A stretch of DNA of 64,000 bases from Paenibacillus montaniterrae (GCF_018403185.1 NZ_BOSE01000004.1:186001-250000), one strand, 5' to 3'; shown: positions 27,444 through 37,983, counted from the stretch's first letter. Notes: generated from the letters alone by a model not told the origin. Numbers and translations: made by a program.

Positions 27444-28325
27444 ATGGAACTGCCTGAACTGAACATCATTACCATTTCGAGAGTACATCAGCTGATCGAA
27501 TGGAAACGGTATAAAGAAGCATTGGAAGAGGCAAAGAAGGTGATTCAGGAAGACCCTGAATATTCCGAGGGCTATGCGATTACTGCACTTATTTACTATC
27601 ATTTAGATGAATACGACAAAGCGCTTTATTGGTGCGATGAAGCGCTGCGGCGCGATCCGGAAAATTTACAGGCCTGGTATGTAAAAACGATTACTTATTA
27701 TGATATGGAAAGCTGGAAGCAATTCGATGCAACGGTCGAAGATGCGATCGCGCTTGATCCCGAGGAAGCAGCCTACTATTTTCTCAAAGCCAATCGGGAG
27801 CAAACGCGCAGCAATTTCAAGCAGGCGAAGGAGCTAATGCTGACCGCACTGGAAATAGCGCCGGACTATGCGGTCTACTTGGCGAATTTAAGCTATATTG
27901 AAGCGCTGCTTGGCAACTTTGCTGCTTCAAAAGAGCTGGAGGAAGAAGCGCTCAGACATGAAGTAGAATCGAAGCATGTCTATTTGTACTTAAGCTGGGC
28001 AGCAGATAAGCGCGGAGATGATCAGAGCCAGCTGCTCTATCTTAAAAATGCGATTCAGCTAGACCCGGATAATGAACAAATACGCAGTGAATATTTGGAG
28101 GGATTGCAAAAAACGTATCTTTTTTACCGCATCGTGCTCGCTCCCTCCAAGCTGTTGAAAAAGCTGAAGCCTTGGCAAATTTTATTAAGCTGGGCAATTG
28201 CCTGGTTTTTGTTCAAGCCGCTGATCCTTATTTTTCTAGTCGTATACGTGCTTGCTTACTGGAGCAGCAAGCTGCTTGTGCATGTTAAGGTTTACGGCTG
28301 GAGATTTGGACGTCCCAAAGGATGA
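27444..28325 (+). CDS. TPR repeat protein with C-terminal membrane segment
   Basis: A 293-residue protein. About five TPR units occupy residues 10-215 (RYKEALEEAKKVIQEDPEY, YDKALYWCDEALRRDPEN, QAKELMLTALEIAPDYA and others), then a hydrophobic stretch (about 240-275) and a basic end (KVYGWRFGRPKG). It probably serves as a membrane-bound adaptor. GGAGGAG precedes the ATG. Its tight spacing to the AAA+ gene suggests joint function. Confidence 0.88.
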   Translation: MELPELNIITISRVHQLIEWKRYKEALEEAKKVIQEDPEYSEGYAITALIYYHLDEYDKALYWCDEALRRDPENLQAWYVKTITYYDMESWKQFDATVEDAIALDPEEAAYYFLKANREQTRSNFKQAKELMLTALEIAPDYAVYLANLSYIEALLGNFAASKELEEEALRHEVESKHVYLYLSWAADKRGDDQSQLLYLKNAIQLDPDNEQIRSEYLEGLQKTYLFYRIVLAPSKLLKKLKPWQILLSWAIAWFLFKPLILIFLVVYVLAYWSSKLLVHVKVYGWRFGRPKG

Positions 28326-28363
28326 AGGCAGGCCAATCTATGAAACATATACAGCAAAGGAGC

Positions 28364-28388
28364 AAAGCCGCCTGCTAAAGGCGGCTTT
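28364..28388. terminator. Bidirectional terminator between the TPR gene and rarA
   Basis: AAAGCCGCC pairs with GGCGGCTTT over a 7-nt loop. It is placed between convergent genes and overlaps the rarA stop by two bases. Confidence 0.75.
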
Positions 28389-29700
28389 ATTTCTGTCTTC
28401 TTCGCTTTTCCTGATTAATCGCGATTTTTGCTTCTGCTCCCTGCTCTGTTGCTTTATACAGCTCGACATTAGCAATTCGATCAGGAAAGTACTGCTGCTT
28501 CACATAATGATTCGGGAAGTCATGCGGATATTGATAGCCTTTATGGCCAAGCTGCTCGGCGCCTTTATAATGGGTATCGCGCAAATGATGCGGCACCTCG
28601 TCAACGCCAAACTGTTCAATCAACTGATAGGCTTTGCCAATCGCCAATGCTGCGGCATTGGACTTCGGACTTTCTACCGCAAACAAAATCGCTTGCGTAA
28701 TATTGTATTTCGCTTCCGGCCAGCCTATTTTATGATAGGCGTCCATCGCCGTTACCGCCTGCACCATAGCCTGCGGGTTGGCAAGGCCAATATCCTCGCT
28801 GCAAGCTACAATTAAACGGCGCAAAAAGGTCATCGGGTCCATTCCAAGCTTTTCTACTGCATACAGAAACCAAAACAATGCCGCATCGCTGGAACCGCGA
28901 ATGCTCTTGTGAAATGCGGACAGCACATCATATTGCATGGACGTATCTGCGCGAATCGTGCGCTTGCGGATCGATTCCTGAGCGATTTCCAGCGTAATAT
29001 GGACGGTGCCGTCCTGCTGTGAGCTTGTCGTTACAGCAGCGAGCTCCAGCGCATTTAGCGCGCGCCGTATATCCCCGCCTGCCATCAATGCCAAATGCTC
29101 AAGCGCTTCCTCATCCACCTGCAGCTTCATAAAGCCCAAGCCGCGCCCCGCATCGCGCAGCGCCCGTTCCATAGCCAGCTTGGCATGCTTAGGCTCCAAT
29201 GGCTCCAGCTGAAATAAAGTAGAGCGAGACATTAACGCTCCGTTCACATGGTGAAACGGATTTTCTGTCGTTGCCCCTATAAAAATAATAATTCCCTGCT
29301 CCACTGCAGGCAGCAGCGCATCCTGACGCGATGTATTGAAGCGATGCACCTCGTCAAGGAACAGTATGGTCCGCTTCCCATACAGCGCTTTATTGTTCTT
29401 CGCTCGTTCTATTACCTCGCGCACATCCTTGACCGAAGCATCGACCGCATTCAAACGAACGAACTCTGCCTTTGTATGATTCGATATAATATTAGCCAGC
29501 GTTGTTTTGCCGCAGCCAGGAGGCCCGTACAGCAAAATCGAGCTGATTTGATCGCTTTCAATTGCTCGCCGCAGCAGCTTGCCTGGTCCAACAATATGCT
29601 CCTGTCCAATATATTCATCCAAGGCTTGCGGACGCATGCGGTCAGCCAAAAGCTTGTGCTGTGCGGATGGCTGTTCATCATCCATTGTAAATAAATCCAT
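28387..29700 (-). CDS. rarA: Replication-associated recombination protein RarA (MgsA)
   Basis: A 437-residue AAA+ ATPase acting at stalled replication forks. It has Walker A YGPPGCGKTTL, Walker B ILFLDEVHRF, sensor 1 FIGATTENPF and the C-terminal tetramerisation region YKGAEQLGHKGYQYPHDFPN (family KYPHD-type motif). The start MDLFTMDDEQ is chosen, 9 nt after TGGAGG; upstream in-frame codons have no good ribosome site. In B. subtilis rarA directly precedes cymR; here about 14 kb of other genes separates them. Confidence 0.95.
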   Translation of the reverse strand: MDLFTMDDEQPSAQHKLLADRMRPQALDEYIGQEHIVGPGKLLRRAIESDQISSILLYGPPGCGKTTLANIISNHTKAEFVRLNAVDASVKDVREVIERAKNNKALYGKRTILFLDEVHRFNTSRQDALLPAVEQGIIIFIGATTENPFHHVNGALMSRSTLFQLEPLEPKHAKLAMERALRDAGRGLGFMKLQVDEEALEHLALMAGGDIRRALNALELAAVTTSSQQDGTVHITLEIAQESIRKRTIRADTSMQYDVLSAFHKSIRGSSDAALFWFLYAVEKLGMDPMTFLRRLIVACSEDIGLANPQAMVQAVTAMDAYHKIGWPEAKYNITQAILFAVESPKSNAAALAIGKAYQLIEQFGVDEVPHHLRDTHYKGAEQLGHKGYQYPHDFPNHYVKQQYFPDRIANVELYKATEQGAEAKIAINQEKRRRQK

Positions 29701-29732
29701 TGCTTCACATCCTCCATCATGCAAAGGGCGTG

Positions 29733-30566
29733 CTAATTCAGGCTGCCCCAATATACATCGGTACGGTAAATCATCATCACCTCACCAGCCTGCTCATATC
29801 GAGCAATCAGCTCGTGAATATCGCGGATAAAGGCATCGTAGCGCGAATCCTGCTCTGTCAGGCTGAACGAGGAAGAAAAAATTCTACCCAGCAGTCCGTC
29901 AAGATCAAGTCTTTGCTCATAGGCAAAGCTTGCAAGTGTCGGCTGCTTGCCGCCGTAAAATGGAGCCAGCGTTAGCACGCTCATTTGCTTATGCTTAACC
30001 TGGCTGTATTGCTCGCCATACTTCATAAATAGCGCATCATATGCCTTCATAAATGGTGAAGCCTCGAGATCGCGCTGATTCCAAAGCAGTGCAACCTTGC
30101 CCTGCGGCACGAGCACTCTTGCAAACTCTGTCCGAGCCAGCTCAGCATCAAACCAGTGGAACGACTGGGCACAGACAATCCCGTCCACGCTAGCAGCGGC
30201 TAATCCCGTTGCCTCTGCAGCTCCCGCGACAACGGTTAACTGGCCGCGCTCATTATGTTTTGGCTCATTATGTTCTTGCTTGTTGCTTTTTGGCTCGTTG
30301 CTTTGCTCGTCAGCATTATACTGCTGCCCCAGCCTCGCAAGCAGCTCCTGGCGCATATCATTATTGGGCTCCACAGCAACAACATTATACCCTTGCTCCA
30401 GCAGCAAGTCAGTAAATATGCCTGTTCCCGCTCCTATATCTGCCAGCCTTTCATGCCCGCTCCAGCCAACGTTAAGCTTCAAGTAAGCAATAAGCTGCGG
30501 CGGATAGCTTGGCCGATGCCTGCTATATGTTTTCGAGCGTCCTGAAAAGCGTTCAGTCGACCGCAT
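29733..30566 (-). CDS. Class I SAM-dependent methyltransferase
   Basis: A 277-residue protein. The SAM-binding glycine motif LADIGAGTGIFTDLL is followed by the acidic residue in VVAVEPNNDM and by ICAQ-like segments GIVCAQSFHWFDAE, typical of Methyltransf_11 proteins. A hydrophilic insertion rich in Asn, Glu, Lys and Gln (about residues 90-112) is odd and looks like a slipped low-complexity loop. MRSTERFSG is preferred as the start, 8 nt after GAGGAG. The substrate is unknown. Confidence 0.88.
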   Translation of the reverse strand: MRSTERFSGRSKTYSRHRPSYPPQLIAYLKLNVGWSGHERLADIGAGTGIFTDLLLEQGYNVVAVEPNNDMRQELLARLGQQYNADEQSNEPKSNKQEHNEPKHNERGQLTVVAGAAEATGLAAASVDGIVCAQSFHWFDAELARTEFARVLVPQGKVALLWNQRDLEASPFMKAYDALFMKYGEQYSQVKHKQMSVLTLAPFYGGKQPTLASFAYEQRLDLDGLLGRIFSSSFSLTEQDSRYDAFIRDIHELIARYEQAGEVMMIYRTDVYWGSLN

Positions 30567-30661
30567 CGCCATCACTCCTCATTCCCGTTCATTGTATTCA
30601 AGCTCATTACTGCTATTGTACAGGAGTTGCCATGCTTCGTCCATGATACTGCAAATGTGAA

Positions 30662-30714
30662 AAGGACTACTTGAGCCAGCAAGACGATAAGGTCAAGCCT
30701 GCTCAAATAGTCCT
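30662..30714 (-). terminator. Terminator after tcdA
   Basis: GGACTA and TTGAGC pair with GCTCAA and TAGTCC over a loop of about 24 nt, with CCTTTTC on the minus strand. Confidence 0.65.
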
Positions 30715-30751
30715 TCATTGTTCTGCTAATTTAACGTCCTCTCATTTCAGC

Positions 30752-31489
30752 CTATTCCAGCAAATCCTTGACGACCGCACTCACCATGACAAGTCCGGCA
30801 ACACTAGGAACAAATGCATTGCTGGAAGGCGGCTGCTGCGCCTTGCGAATTTCCGGCGCATTTTCCGGAACGATGCGCTGCGTTACATCCTCACGCGGCT
30901 TGATCGGCTCCTCATCAGAGAAAACGACCTTGACGCCTTTTTTAATCCCTTCCTTGCGCAGCTTCGTTCTGACGACGCGGGCAATTGGATCAGTATGCGT
31001 TTTGGATATATCGGCCACTCTAAAGCGCGTTGGGTCCATTTTATTGGCTGCTCCCATGCTCGAGATGATCGGGATATTGCGCTTTAAGCACTCCTTAATC
31101 AGATGCACCTTGTAAATGATTGTGTCCGAGGCGTCGACTACATAGTCGAGCTTATACTCGAACAGCTTTTCATACGTTTCCTCCGTATAAAACATCCGCA
31201 AGGCAATCGCATCACATTCAGGATTGATCAGCTTGATTCGCTCACGCATCAGCTCTGCCTTCGGCTGACCGATCGTCGTCGTTAGCGCGTGAATTTGCCG
31301 ATTAATATTGGTAATGTCTACAACATCCTTGTCGATCAAAATAATGCGTCCGACTCCCGTTCTTGCCAATGCCTCGGCAGCTAAAGAGCCGACACCGCCA
31401 ATGCCTAGTACAGCAACGGTGCTGTTCCTCATTTTTTCCAGACCCTCAGGACCAATGGCCAGCTCCGTACGAGAAAATTGATGTAGCAT
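30752..31489 (-). CDS. tcdA: tRNA threonylcarbamoyladenosine dehydratase TcdA
   Basis: A 245-residue E1-like (ThiF/MoeB fold) enzyme that cyclises t6A37 to ct6A37 using ATP. The nucleotide-binding loop GIGGVGSLAAEALARTG, then NINRQIHAL and DASDTIIYK, identify the family; GAANKMDPTRFRVADISKT follows. It equals B. subtilis YrvM and sits directly after aspS, the expected position. It lacks MoeB-type zinc cysteine pairs. Confidence 0.95.
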   Translation of the reverse strand: MLHQFSRTELAIGPEGLEKMRNSTVAVLGIGGVGSLAAEALARTGVGRIILIDKDVVDITNINRQIHALTTTIGQPKAELMRERIKLINPECDAIALRMFYTEETYEKLFEYKLDYVVDASDTIIYKVHLIKECLKRNIPIISSMGAANKMDPTRFRVADISKTHTDPIARVVRTKLRKEGIKKGVKVVFSDEEPIKPREDVTQRIVPENAPEIRKAQQPPSSNAFVPSVAGLVMVSAVVKDLLE

Positions 31490-31518
31490 GCTGCTCGATC
31501 TCCCTTCCGCGTACTAGT

Positions 31519-33330
31519 TTATTCAGCTTCAGCCGCGACAGCTTGTACCGCTGCAGCAGGCTTCGGCTTTACAACCGTACGAATATGAAGCTGCTCAAGC
31601 TGAGACAATTCTACCTCAGACGGCGCGTCACTCATCAAATCTGTCGCGCTTGCTGTTTTCGGGAACGCAATCGTTTCACGCAGGTTCGTGCGTCCAGCCA
31701 ACAACATAATGAGACGGTCAAAGCCAAATGCGATACCGCCATGCGGTGGCGTACCGTAATCGAAAGCATCGAGCAGGAAGCCGAACTTCTCATACGCTTC
31801 CTCCATCGTAAAGCCAAGCGCCTTGAACATTTTTTCTTGAACATCGCGCTTGTAAATCCGCATAGAACCGCCGCCTACTTCATAGCCGTTCAATACGAGG
31901 TCATACGCTTGCGCGCGAATTTGTCCAGGGTCTGTATCGAAATATGCCAGATCATCCTCATTCGGGCGAGTGAACGGATGATGCTCAGCTACATAGCGCT
32001 TCGCTTCCTCGTCGTAGCCAAGCAATGGGAAGTCGACAACCCAGGCAAATTTGAACTCGGATTCGTTAATCAGGTTCAGCTCTTTACCAAGCTTCAAGCG
32101 CAGGTTGCCAAGCACGTCCGCCACGACTTTAGGCTTATCTGCCGAGAAGGTTAACAGATCGCCTTCCTCAACATTAAGACGCTCAGTCAAAGCCGCGATT
32201 TCTTCTTCCTTCAGGAATTTAACGATCGGACCTCTCCATTCGCCATCCTTCACTTGAATCCATGCCAAGCCTTTACCGCCATAGCGCGCCGCAAACGGCT
32301 GCAGATCATCAAGCTCTTTACGGCTCCAGCTTGCACAGCCTTTAGCATTAAGCGCCTTGACCACGCCGCCTTTGGAAGCGACAGTAGCAAACACCTTTAC
32401 ATCGCTGCTGGCAACAATATCGGTAATATCTTCAATTTCCAGACCAAAGCGCAGATCCGGTTTGTCAGAGCCGTATTTGTTCATTGCATCCTTATACGTA
32501 ATGCGCTGGAACGGCAGCTGCAGCTCTACGCCAACTGTCTCGCGCAGCAGCTTCGCCATAAGCTGCTCCATCATCGCAAGCAATTGATCCTGCGACAGGA
32601 ATGAAGTCTCGATATCGACCTGTGTAAACTCAGGCTGGCGATCAGCACGTAGATCCTCATCGCGGAAGCAGCGCGCGATTTGATAATAGCGCTCAATACC
32701 GCCTACCATTAACAGCTGCTTGAAAATTTGCGGAGATTGCGGCAGCGCGAAAAATTCTCCTTCATGCACACGGGAAGGCACAAGATAGTCGCGTGCTCCT
32801 TCAGGCGTGCTTTTTGTCAAAATCGGCGTTTCGATTTCAGTAAATTCGTTTTGATCCAAAAAGTCACGGAAAATTTTAGCCGCTTTCGAGCGAAGCTGAA
32901 GAGTTTTCAGCATTTCTGGACGACGAAGATCCAAATAACGATATTTCAAGCGAATCGACTCATCAACCTCAATGCCGTCTTCAATCGCAAATGGCGGGGT
33001 TTTAGCCGCATTCATTACTTCGATCTCGGTTACGCGAACTTCAATTTTTCCAGTAAACAGGTTGTCGTTGAACGTTTCAGGATCACGTTCTACAACAGTA
33101 CCCTTCACCGCAAGCACATATTCATTGCGCACACGGTCAGCAATTTCAAGCGCTTCTCCGGAAAAATCAGGGTTGAATACGATTTGCACAATTCCTGTAC
33201 GGTCGCGCAAATCAATGAACAGCACGCCGCCAAGATCGCGACGGCGCTGTACCCAACCGTTCAAAATAACTTCCTTGCCTACATCAGCGAGCGACAATGT
33301 GCCGCAGCTTGTTGTTCTTAACATCGTCAT
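31519..33330 (-). CDS. aspS: Aspartyl-tRNA synthetase
   Basis: A 603-residue bacterial-type class II synthetase: OB-fold anticodon domain ([19 protein letters not shown]), motif 2 ([18 protein letters not shown]), GAD insertion and motif 3 ([13 protein letters not shown]). The residue after RRRD is Leu, as in discriminating enzymes such as E. coli's, though one site cannot settle whether it also charges tRNA-Asn. It follows hisS by 47 bp in the T-box-controlled hisS-aspS operon. Confidence 0.98.
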   Translation of the reverse strand: MTMLRTTSCGTLSLADVGKEVILNGWVQRRRDLGGVLFIDLRDRTGIVQIVFNPDFSGEALEIADRVRNEYVLAVKGTVVERDPETFNDNLFTGKIEVRVTEIEVMNAAKTPPFAIEDGIEVDESIRLKYRYLDLRRPEMLKTLQLRSKAAKIFRDFLDQNEFTEIETPILTKSTPEGARDYLVPSRVHEGEFFALPQSPQIFKQLLMVGGIERYYQIARCFRDEDLRADRQPEFTQVDIETSFLSQDQLLAMMEQLMAKLLRETVGVELQLPFQRITYKDAMNKYGSDKPDLRFGLEIEDITDIVASSDVKVFATVASKGGVVKALNAKGCASWSRKELDDLQPFAARYGGKGLAWIQVKDGEWRGPIVKFLKEEEIAALTERLNVEEGDLLTFSADKPKVVADVLGNLRLKLGKELNLINESEFKFAWVVDFPLLGYDEEAKRYVAEHHPFTRPNEDDLAYFDTDPGQIRAQAYDLVLNGYEVGGGSMRIYKRDVQEKMFKALGFTMEEAYEKFGFLLDAFDYGTPPHGGIAFGFDRLIMLLAGRTNLRETIAFPKTASATDLMSDAPSEVELSQLEQLHIRTVVKPKPAAAVQAVAAEAE

Positions 33331-33377
33331 TGTATTTCCCTCTTTTCATTATGATCGTTGCAAGTTTCAGTCACGCC

Positions 33378-34622
33378 CTAGGACAGCGCCACGGCAAGCT
33401 CCGTTAATTTGACGGTTCTTTGCTCACCTGTCGCCATTTCCTTCAGCGTAATTTCGCCATTGGTAAGCTCATCCTCGCCCAAAATCGCAGTAAATCTCGC
33501 CTGCATGCGGTCAGCTGATTTCATTTGCGCCTTCATCTTGCGTCCTTGATAATCGCGCTCGGCGCGCAGTCCAGCATTGCGCAGCTCATAAACGAGCTTG
33601 GTTACTTCTCTGTCAGCCGCTTCCCCTAGCGCAATCATATAAACATCGAGCTGATGCAGCTGAGGAATTTCCGTTTGCTGGTGCTCAAGCAGCATAATGG
33701 TACGCTCCAGCCCCAAGCCAAAGCCTACGCCTGGCTGATCAGGACCGCCAATATCTGCAACAAGCCCATTGTAACGGCCGCCACCGCCAACGGTATCAAT
33801 TGCGCCAATTCCTTCTGCCTTGAATTCAAACGCGGTATGCGTATAATAGTCGAGGCCGCGAACAAGGCGGTGATTGATTTCAAATGGAATGCCCATATCA
33901 GTTAAATGCTGCTTCACCTTACTGAAATGCTGCTCGCACTCTTCATCAAGACTGTCCAAAATTGAAGGTGCATCGGTAAATTGATGCTGATCCACCTTGC
34001 AATCAAGCACGCGCAGTGGATTGCGCTCCATTCGGCTTTGGCAGTCCTTGCAAAGCTGGTCGCGTTTTGGCGTCAAATAAGCAAGCAGCTTCTCGCGGAA
34101 AGCAGCACGTACCTCCGGCGTGCCCACCGAATTGATTTCAACGCGTACGCCCTTCAAGCCAACCTCAGTGTAAAACGTATAGCCAAGCGCTATAACCTCA
34201 GCATCCAGAGCCGGGTCTACAGCACCTACCGCTTCCACACCAAATTGATTGAACTGGCGGTAGCGTCCAGCCTGAGCCCGCTCATAACGGAACATTGGCC
34301 CAATATAGTACAGCTTGGAAACATCAGGCTCGCCATAAAGCTTATTTTCTACATAAGCGCGCATAACGCCAGCTGTGCCTTCCGGGCGCAGCGTCAGCTT
34401 GCGTTCGCCGCGATCGATAAAATTATACGTTTCCTTCTCTACAATATCGGTTGTTTCGCCAACACCGCGATGGAACAGCTCCGTAGACTCAAACATCGGT
34501 GTGCGAATTTCTCTGAAATTATAGCGGCGGCAAATATCTCGAGCTTTCTCTTCAACATATTGCCATCTCTCTACAACTCCAGGCAAAATATCCTGTGTCC
34601 CAGGAGATCGTTGGAACGACAT
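33378..34622 (-). CDS. hisS: Histidyl-tRNA synthetase
   Basis: A 414-residue class II synthetase. It has the motif 1 region, motif 2 (MFRYERAQAGRYRQFNQFGVE), the histidine-binding LVRGLDYYTHTAFEF and GGGGRYNGL, and a C-terminal anticodon-binding domain. It starts 5' of aspS under a shared T-box leader. Confidence 0.98.
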   Translation of the reverse strand: MSFQRSPGTQDILPGVVERWQYVEEKARDICRRYNFREIRTPMFESTELFHRGVGETTDIVEKETYNFIDRGERKLTLRPEGTAGVMRAYVENKLYGEPDVSKLYYIGPMFRYERAQAGRYRQFNQFGVEAVGAVDPALDAEVIALGYTFYTEVGLKGVRVEINSVGTPEVRAAFREKLLAYLTPKRDQLCKDCQSRMERNPLRVLDCKVDQHQFTDAPSILDSLDEECEQHFSKVKQHLTDMGIPFEINHRLVRGLDYYTHTAFEFKAEGIGAIDTVGGGGRYNGLVADIGGPDQPGVGFGLGLERTIMLLEHQQTEIPQLHQLDVYMIALGEAADREVTKLVYELRNAGLRAERDYQGRKMKAQMKSADRMQARFTAILGEDELTNGEITLKEMATGEQRTVKLTELAVALS

Positions 34623-34699
34623 AGCAAAACCTCCTTCATCTCATCCAATAATTAGCTGAACTGCTTATCCTCTATCGTGCCGGCTGCAGCAACAAAAAA

Positions 34700-34982
34700 A
34701 CTCCCGCCCCTTTTGACTGCTGCCAAAAGGGACGAGAGTATCAGCTCCCGTGGTACCACCCACATTTCGAATAATCAACTATTCGCTCATTGACGTGTAT
34801 CGCCCGTTACGCGCACAAAACTAATAGCACATCTGTCGATGTCGTTCATTTTATGTTCTCAAGGATGTTATTCACTCAATCGTTGCTAAGATGCTTGCAG
34901 CCAAAGGCATCTCTCTCTGTCAGCACGGTTGCTGAGCTACTTCTTCCCATCATGGAATAACTATTCAATTGTATCTGGTAAA
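34700..34982 (-). promoter_or_regulatory. T-box riboswitch leader of hisS-aspS, specifier reads AAC
   Basis: The minus strand shows the T-box core GGGTGGTACCACGGGAG (34745-34761), an intrinsic terminator with T-run (34700-34739), an AGAGAG bulge and a distal hairpin GATGC/GCATC. In Stem I, CTCA pairs with TGAG above and GGGA with TCCT below an internal loop with AGTA (5') and GAATAACA (3'). Aligned with the alaS loop, the specifier is AAC (34867-34869, Asn). A CAT (His) overlaps its last base. The 34623-35191 gap is mainly this leader. Confidence 0.88.
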
Positions 34983-34984
34983 TA

Positions 34985-35013
34985 ATTTTACTGTCCCGCA
35001 CTCGTAAAGTCAA
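34985..35013 (-). promoter_or_regulatory. Sigma-A promoter of the hisS-aspS T-box transcript
   Basis: TTGACT (35008-35013), a 17-bp spacer and TAAAAT (34985-34990) on the minus strand. Confidence 0.8.
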
Positions 35014-35048
35014 GACAATACGTACCGTCATTCTCTATATTTAGACAG

Positions 35049-35077
35049 AAAAAAACCTGCGGCATCTCCACAGGCTA
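35049..35077 (-). terminator. Second terminator-like hairpin after dtd
   Basis: On the minus strand CCTGTGG pairs with CCGCAGG (one G-T pair), followed by TTTTTTT. It adds to the hairpin at 35169-35196 in isolating hisS-aspS. Confidence 0.65.
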
Positions 35078-35168
35078 ACATCATTATATAATTAAAAAGG
35101 GGGTCGAGTATTATTATAGGCCGACGATGTTAACGTAATATTATCATATTATTACAATCAGATTACAA

Positions 35169-35196
35169 AAAAGAAAGCGCTCCCTCAGCGCTTATG
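35169..35196 (-). terminator. Terminator at the end of the rel-dtd operon
   Basis: On the minus strand AAGCGCT pairs with AGCGCTT and is followed by TCTTTTTT. It begins at the dtd stop codon. Confidence 0.75.
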
Positions 35197-35635
35197 CTTT
35201 GCTATCTACAATTAACGTTACTGGTCCATCGTTTACGAGCTGAACGTCCATCATCGCCCCAAATTGACCCGTTTCGACAACTAGCCCTTTTGCTTTCAAT
35301 AGCTCATTGAATTGCAGATACGAGCGTTCTGCTTGCTCTGGACGCGCAGCGTCCATAAAGTTAGGGCGTCTTCCTTTACGACAGTCACCGTACAAGGTGA
35401 ACTGGGAAACAGATAAAATTTGTCCACCTGCTTCAACAACATCGATATTCATTTTGCCTTGCTCGTCCTCAAAAATGCGCAAGCCGGCCAGCTTGTCCGC
35501 CATCCACTTCAAATCTTGCTCGGTGTCTTCATGGGTAATGCCGACCAGCAGCACCAGGCCGTGGGAAATCGCACCAATTTGCTTGCCGTCCACGGACACG
35601 CTTGCTGCTTTGCTACGCTGTACAACAACCTTCAC
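35192..35635 (-). CDS. dtd: D-aminoacyl-tRNA deacylase
   Basis: A 147-residue enzyme that removes D-amino acids (and glycine from tRNA-Ala) from tRNAs. Family motifs [19 protein letters not shown] and the Gly-cisPro pair in [12 protein letters not shown] are present. The GTG start lies 8 nt after GGGAGA. It is 14 bp downstream of rel, as in B. subtilis. Confidence 0.96.
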   Translation of the reverse strand: MKVVVQRSKAASVSVDGKQIGAISHGLVLLVGITHEDTEQDLKWMADKLAGLRIFEDEQGKMNIDVVEAGGQILSVSQFTLYGDCRKGRRPNFMDAARPEQAERSYLQFNELLKAKGLVVETGQFGAMMDVQLVNDGPVTLIVDSKA

Positions 35636-35649
35636 AGTTATAGTCTCCC

Positions 35650-37836
35650 TTATTGCATAATTCGATGTACGGAGTAAATATCTTTAATTTGCTTGATTTT
35701 CTCAACGACTTTATTTAAATGCTCCGTATTGCTGATTAGCACAGTCATATGAATAACCGCCATTTTATTTTTAGCAGTACGTCCTGAAACGGCGCTAATA
35801 TTCGTTTTTGTTTCTGATACTGCCTGCAGCACCTCATTTAACAGACCACGGCGATCACTTCCTGTAATTTCTATATCTACGCTGTAATTAGCGCTGCTTG
35901 AAGCCGCCCATTCTACCTCAATGACGCGATCAACTTCCTCATTATCCGTTCCGAATGGAATGTTCTGGCAGTCCATGCGATGCACAGATACTCCCCGACC
36001 GCGCGTAATATAACCAATGATTGAATCTCCTGGCACTGGATTGCAGCAACGAGCAAAGCGAACAAGCAAATTATCGACGCCTTTTACTTTAATGCCATTG
36101 TTATTATTTTTATTATGATGGGTGCTCGAGCTGCTTTTAATTTCCGTTACTTCCTTGGTCAGCTCGATTTGATTGGCTTCCTCCTGCTCACGGCGCAGCT
36201 TTTCAGTCAGCTTCGTTACAATTTGCGCCGCAGTAATGCCGGAAAACCCGATTGCCGCCATCATATCCTCAATATCGTTAAAGGTAAATTTGGCAGCGGC
36301 CTCCTGAAGCTTGTCATCGGTCATCCAGACATGCGGCTCCAGTCCCAGTCGCTTAAGCTCGCGCTCGATTAGCTCGCGGCCCTTGGCAACGTTCTCCTCG
36401 CGCTTTTCTTTTTTGAACCATTGCTTGATTTTGCTGCGCGCATGTGAGGACTGTGCAATTTTCAACCAGTCCGAGCTCGGTCCATAGGAATGCTTGGAGG
36501 TTAGAATTTCTACAATATCTCCGGTTTTCAGCTTATGATCTAGCGGCACGATGCGGCCATTGACCTTCGCCCCAATCGTGCGATTGCCAACCTCGGTATG
36601 AATGCGATAAGCAAAATCGAGCGGCACAGAGCCCGCGGGCAGCTCAAACACTTCGCCTTTAGGCGTAAACACGAAAACAAGATCGGAGAAAAAGTCCATT
36701 TTCAACGATTCCATAAATTCTGCGGCATTGCTAGTTTCTTGCTGCAGCTCCAATATTTCACGGAACCACGTCATTTTATCGCCAAAGCTCGCATCTGGAA
36801 CAAGATTCCCTTCCTTGTATGCCCAATGGGCGGCAATCCCGTATTCGCTCGTACGATGCATTTCCCATGTACGAATTTGCACCTCTGTCGGCTCTCCATT
36901 TGGCCCAATTACCGTCGTATGCAAGGATTGGTACATATTCGCTTTAGGCATCGCAATATAGTCTTTAAAGCGGCCTGGCATCGGCTTCCATAGCGTATGA
37001 ATAATGCCCAGTGTCGCGTAGCAGTCTTTAATATTTTCCACGATAACGCGTATTGCAAATAAATCATAGATTTCACTAAACTGCTTATTGCGTGTCGTCA
37101 TTTTTTGATAGACGCTATACAAATGCTTCGGACGACCGGATATATCGCCTTCAATGCCCATTTCCGCCAGCTTTTCACGGATCATGCCAACAACATTTTC
37201 AATAAATGCTTCCCGCTCCACCCGCTTCTTCTTCATCAAATTGGCGATACGGTAATATTGCTGCGGGTTCAAATAGCGCAGTGCAATATCTTCCATTTCC
37301 CATTTAATTGCAGAAATACCGAGTCGATGCGCAATCGGACAAAAAATTTCCAGCGTTTCATATGCGATTCTGCGCTGCGATTCCTCAGATTGATATTTAA
37401 GCGTACGCATATTGTGCAGGCGGTCTGCAAGCTTAATAATAATGACCCTAATATCTTGCGCCATCGCGACAAACATTTTTCGATAGTTTTCGTTTTGCTG
37501 CTCCTCACGCGACTGGAAGCGAATTTTCTCCAGCTTCGTCAAGCCGTCGACCAGCATCGCGCATGTTTCGCCAAATTTATCTCGAACGGTTTGCAAATCA
37601 ACCGTGGTATCCTCTACGACATCATGCAGCAGTGCAGTTACGATTGAGATTACATCCAGGTGCATATCAAGCACGATATCAGCTACTGCAAGCGGATGAA
37701 GGATATATGGCTCTCCTGATTTACGTATCTGCCCCTTATGAGCCTGATCAGCAAAATCATAGGCTTCTCTAATCAGCATGAGATCTTGCTCTTTCATATA
37801 AACGGATGCTTTCCCAATTAATTGCTCAATGCCCAT
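35650..37836 (-). CDS. relA: Bifunctional (p)ppGpp synthetase/hydrolase Rel
   Basis: A 728-residue stringent-response enzyme with all expected domains. The HD hydrolase has [15 protein letters not shown] and [10 protein letters not shown]. The synthetase has [23 protein letters not shown] ([17 protein letters not shown]) and a C-terminal ACT domain ([18 protein letters not shown]) follow. The HD residues are intact, so both activities are expected. It is the single long Rel of Bacillota. Confidence 0.97.
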   Translation of the reverse strand: MGIEQLIGKASVYMKEQDLMLIREAYDFADQAHKGQIRKSGEPYILHPLAVADIVLDMHLDVISIVTALLHDVVEDTTVDLQTVRDKFGETCAMLVDGLTKLEKIRFQSREEQQNENYRKMFVAMAQDIRVIIIKLADRLHNMRTLKYQSEESQRRIAYETLEIFCPIAHRLGISAIKWEMEDIALRYLNPQQYYRIANLMKKKRVEREAFIENVVGMIREKLAEMGIEGDISGRPKHLYSVYQKMTTRNKQFSEIYDLFAIRVIVENIKDCYATLGIIHTLWKPMPGRFKDYIAMPKANMYQSLHTTVIGPNGEPTEVQIRTWEMHRTSEYGIAAHWAYKEGNLVPDASFGDKMTWFREILELQQETSNAAEFMESLKMDFFSDLVFVFTPKGEVFELPAGSVPLDFAYRIHTEVGNRTIGAKVNGRIVPLDHKLKTGDIVEILTSKHSYGPSSDWLKIAQSSHARSKIKQWFKKEKREENVAKGRELIERELKRLGLEPHVWMTDDKLQEAAAKFTFNDIEDMMAAIGFSGITAAQIVTKLTEKLRREQEEANQIELTKEVTEIKSSSSTHHNKNNNNGIKVKGVDNLLVRFARCCNPVPGDSIIGYITRGRGVSVHRMDCQNIPFGTDNEEVDRVIEVEWAASSSANYSVDIEITGSDRRGLLNEVLQAVSETKTNISAVSGRTAKNKMAVIHMTVLISNTEHLNKVVEKIKQIKDIYSVHRIMQ

Positions 37837-37897
37837 GATCCATTTTCCCTTTCCAAGCTATACATTCACTTTTCCGAACTTAAAGTATTTTCTAATT

Positions 37898-37927
37898 ATT
37901 ATGCCTGTAAACGGCACGTCACGTCAA
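37898..37927 (-). promoter_or_regulatory. Sigma-A promoter upstream of rel
   Basis: TTGACG (37922-37927), an 18-bp spacer and CATAAT (37898-37903) on the minus strand, about 60 bp before the rel ATG. Confidence 0.65.
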
Positions 37928-37983
37928 TGTTCGATTATGAAAAAACGATTGTGCTATGCCACATAAAGTAAAATAACGGTAAA

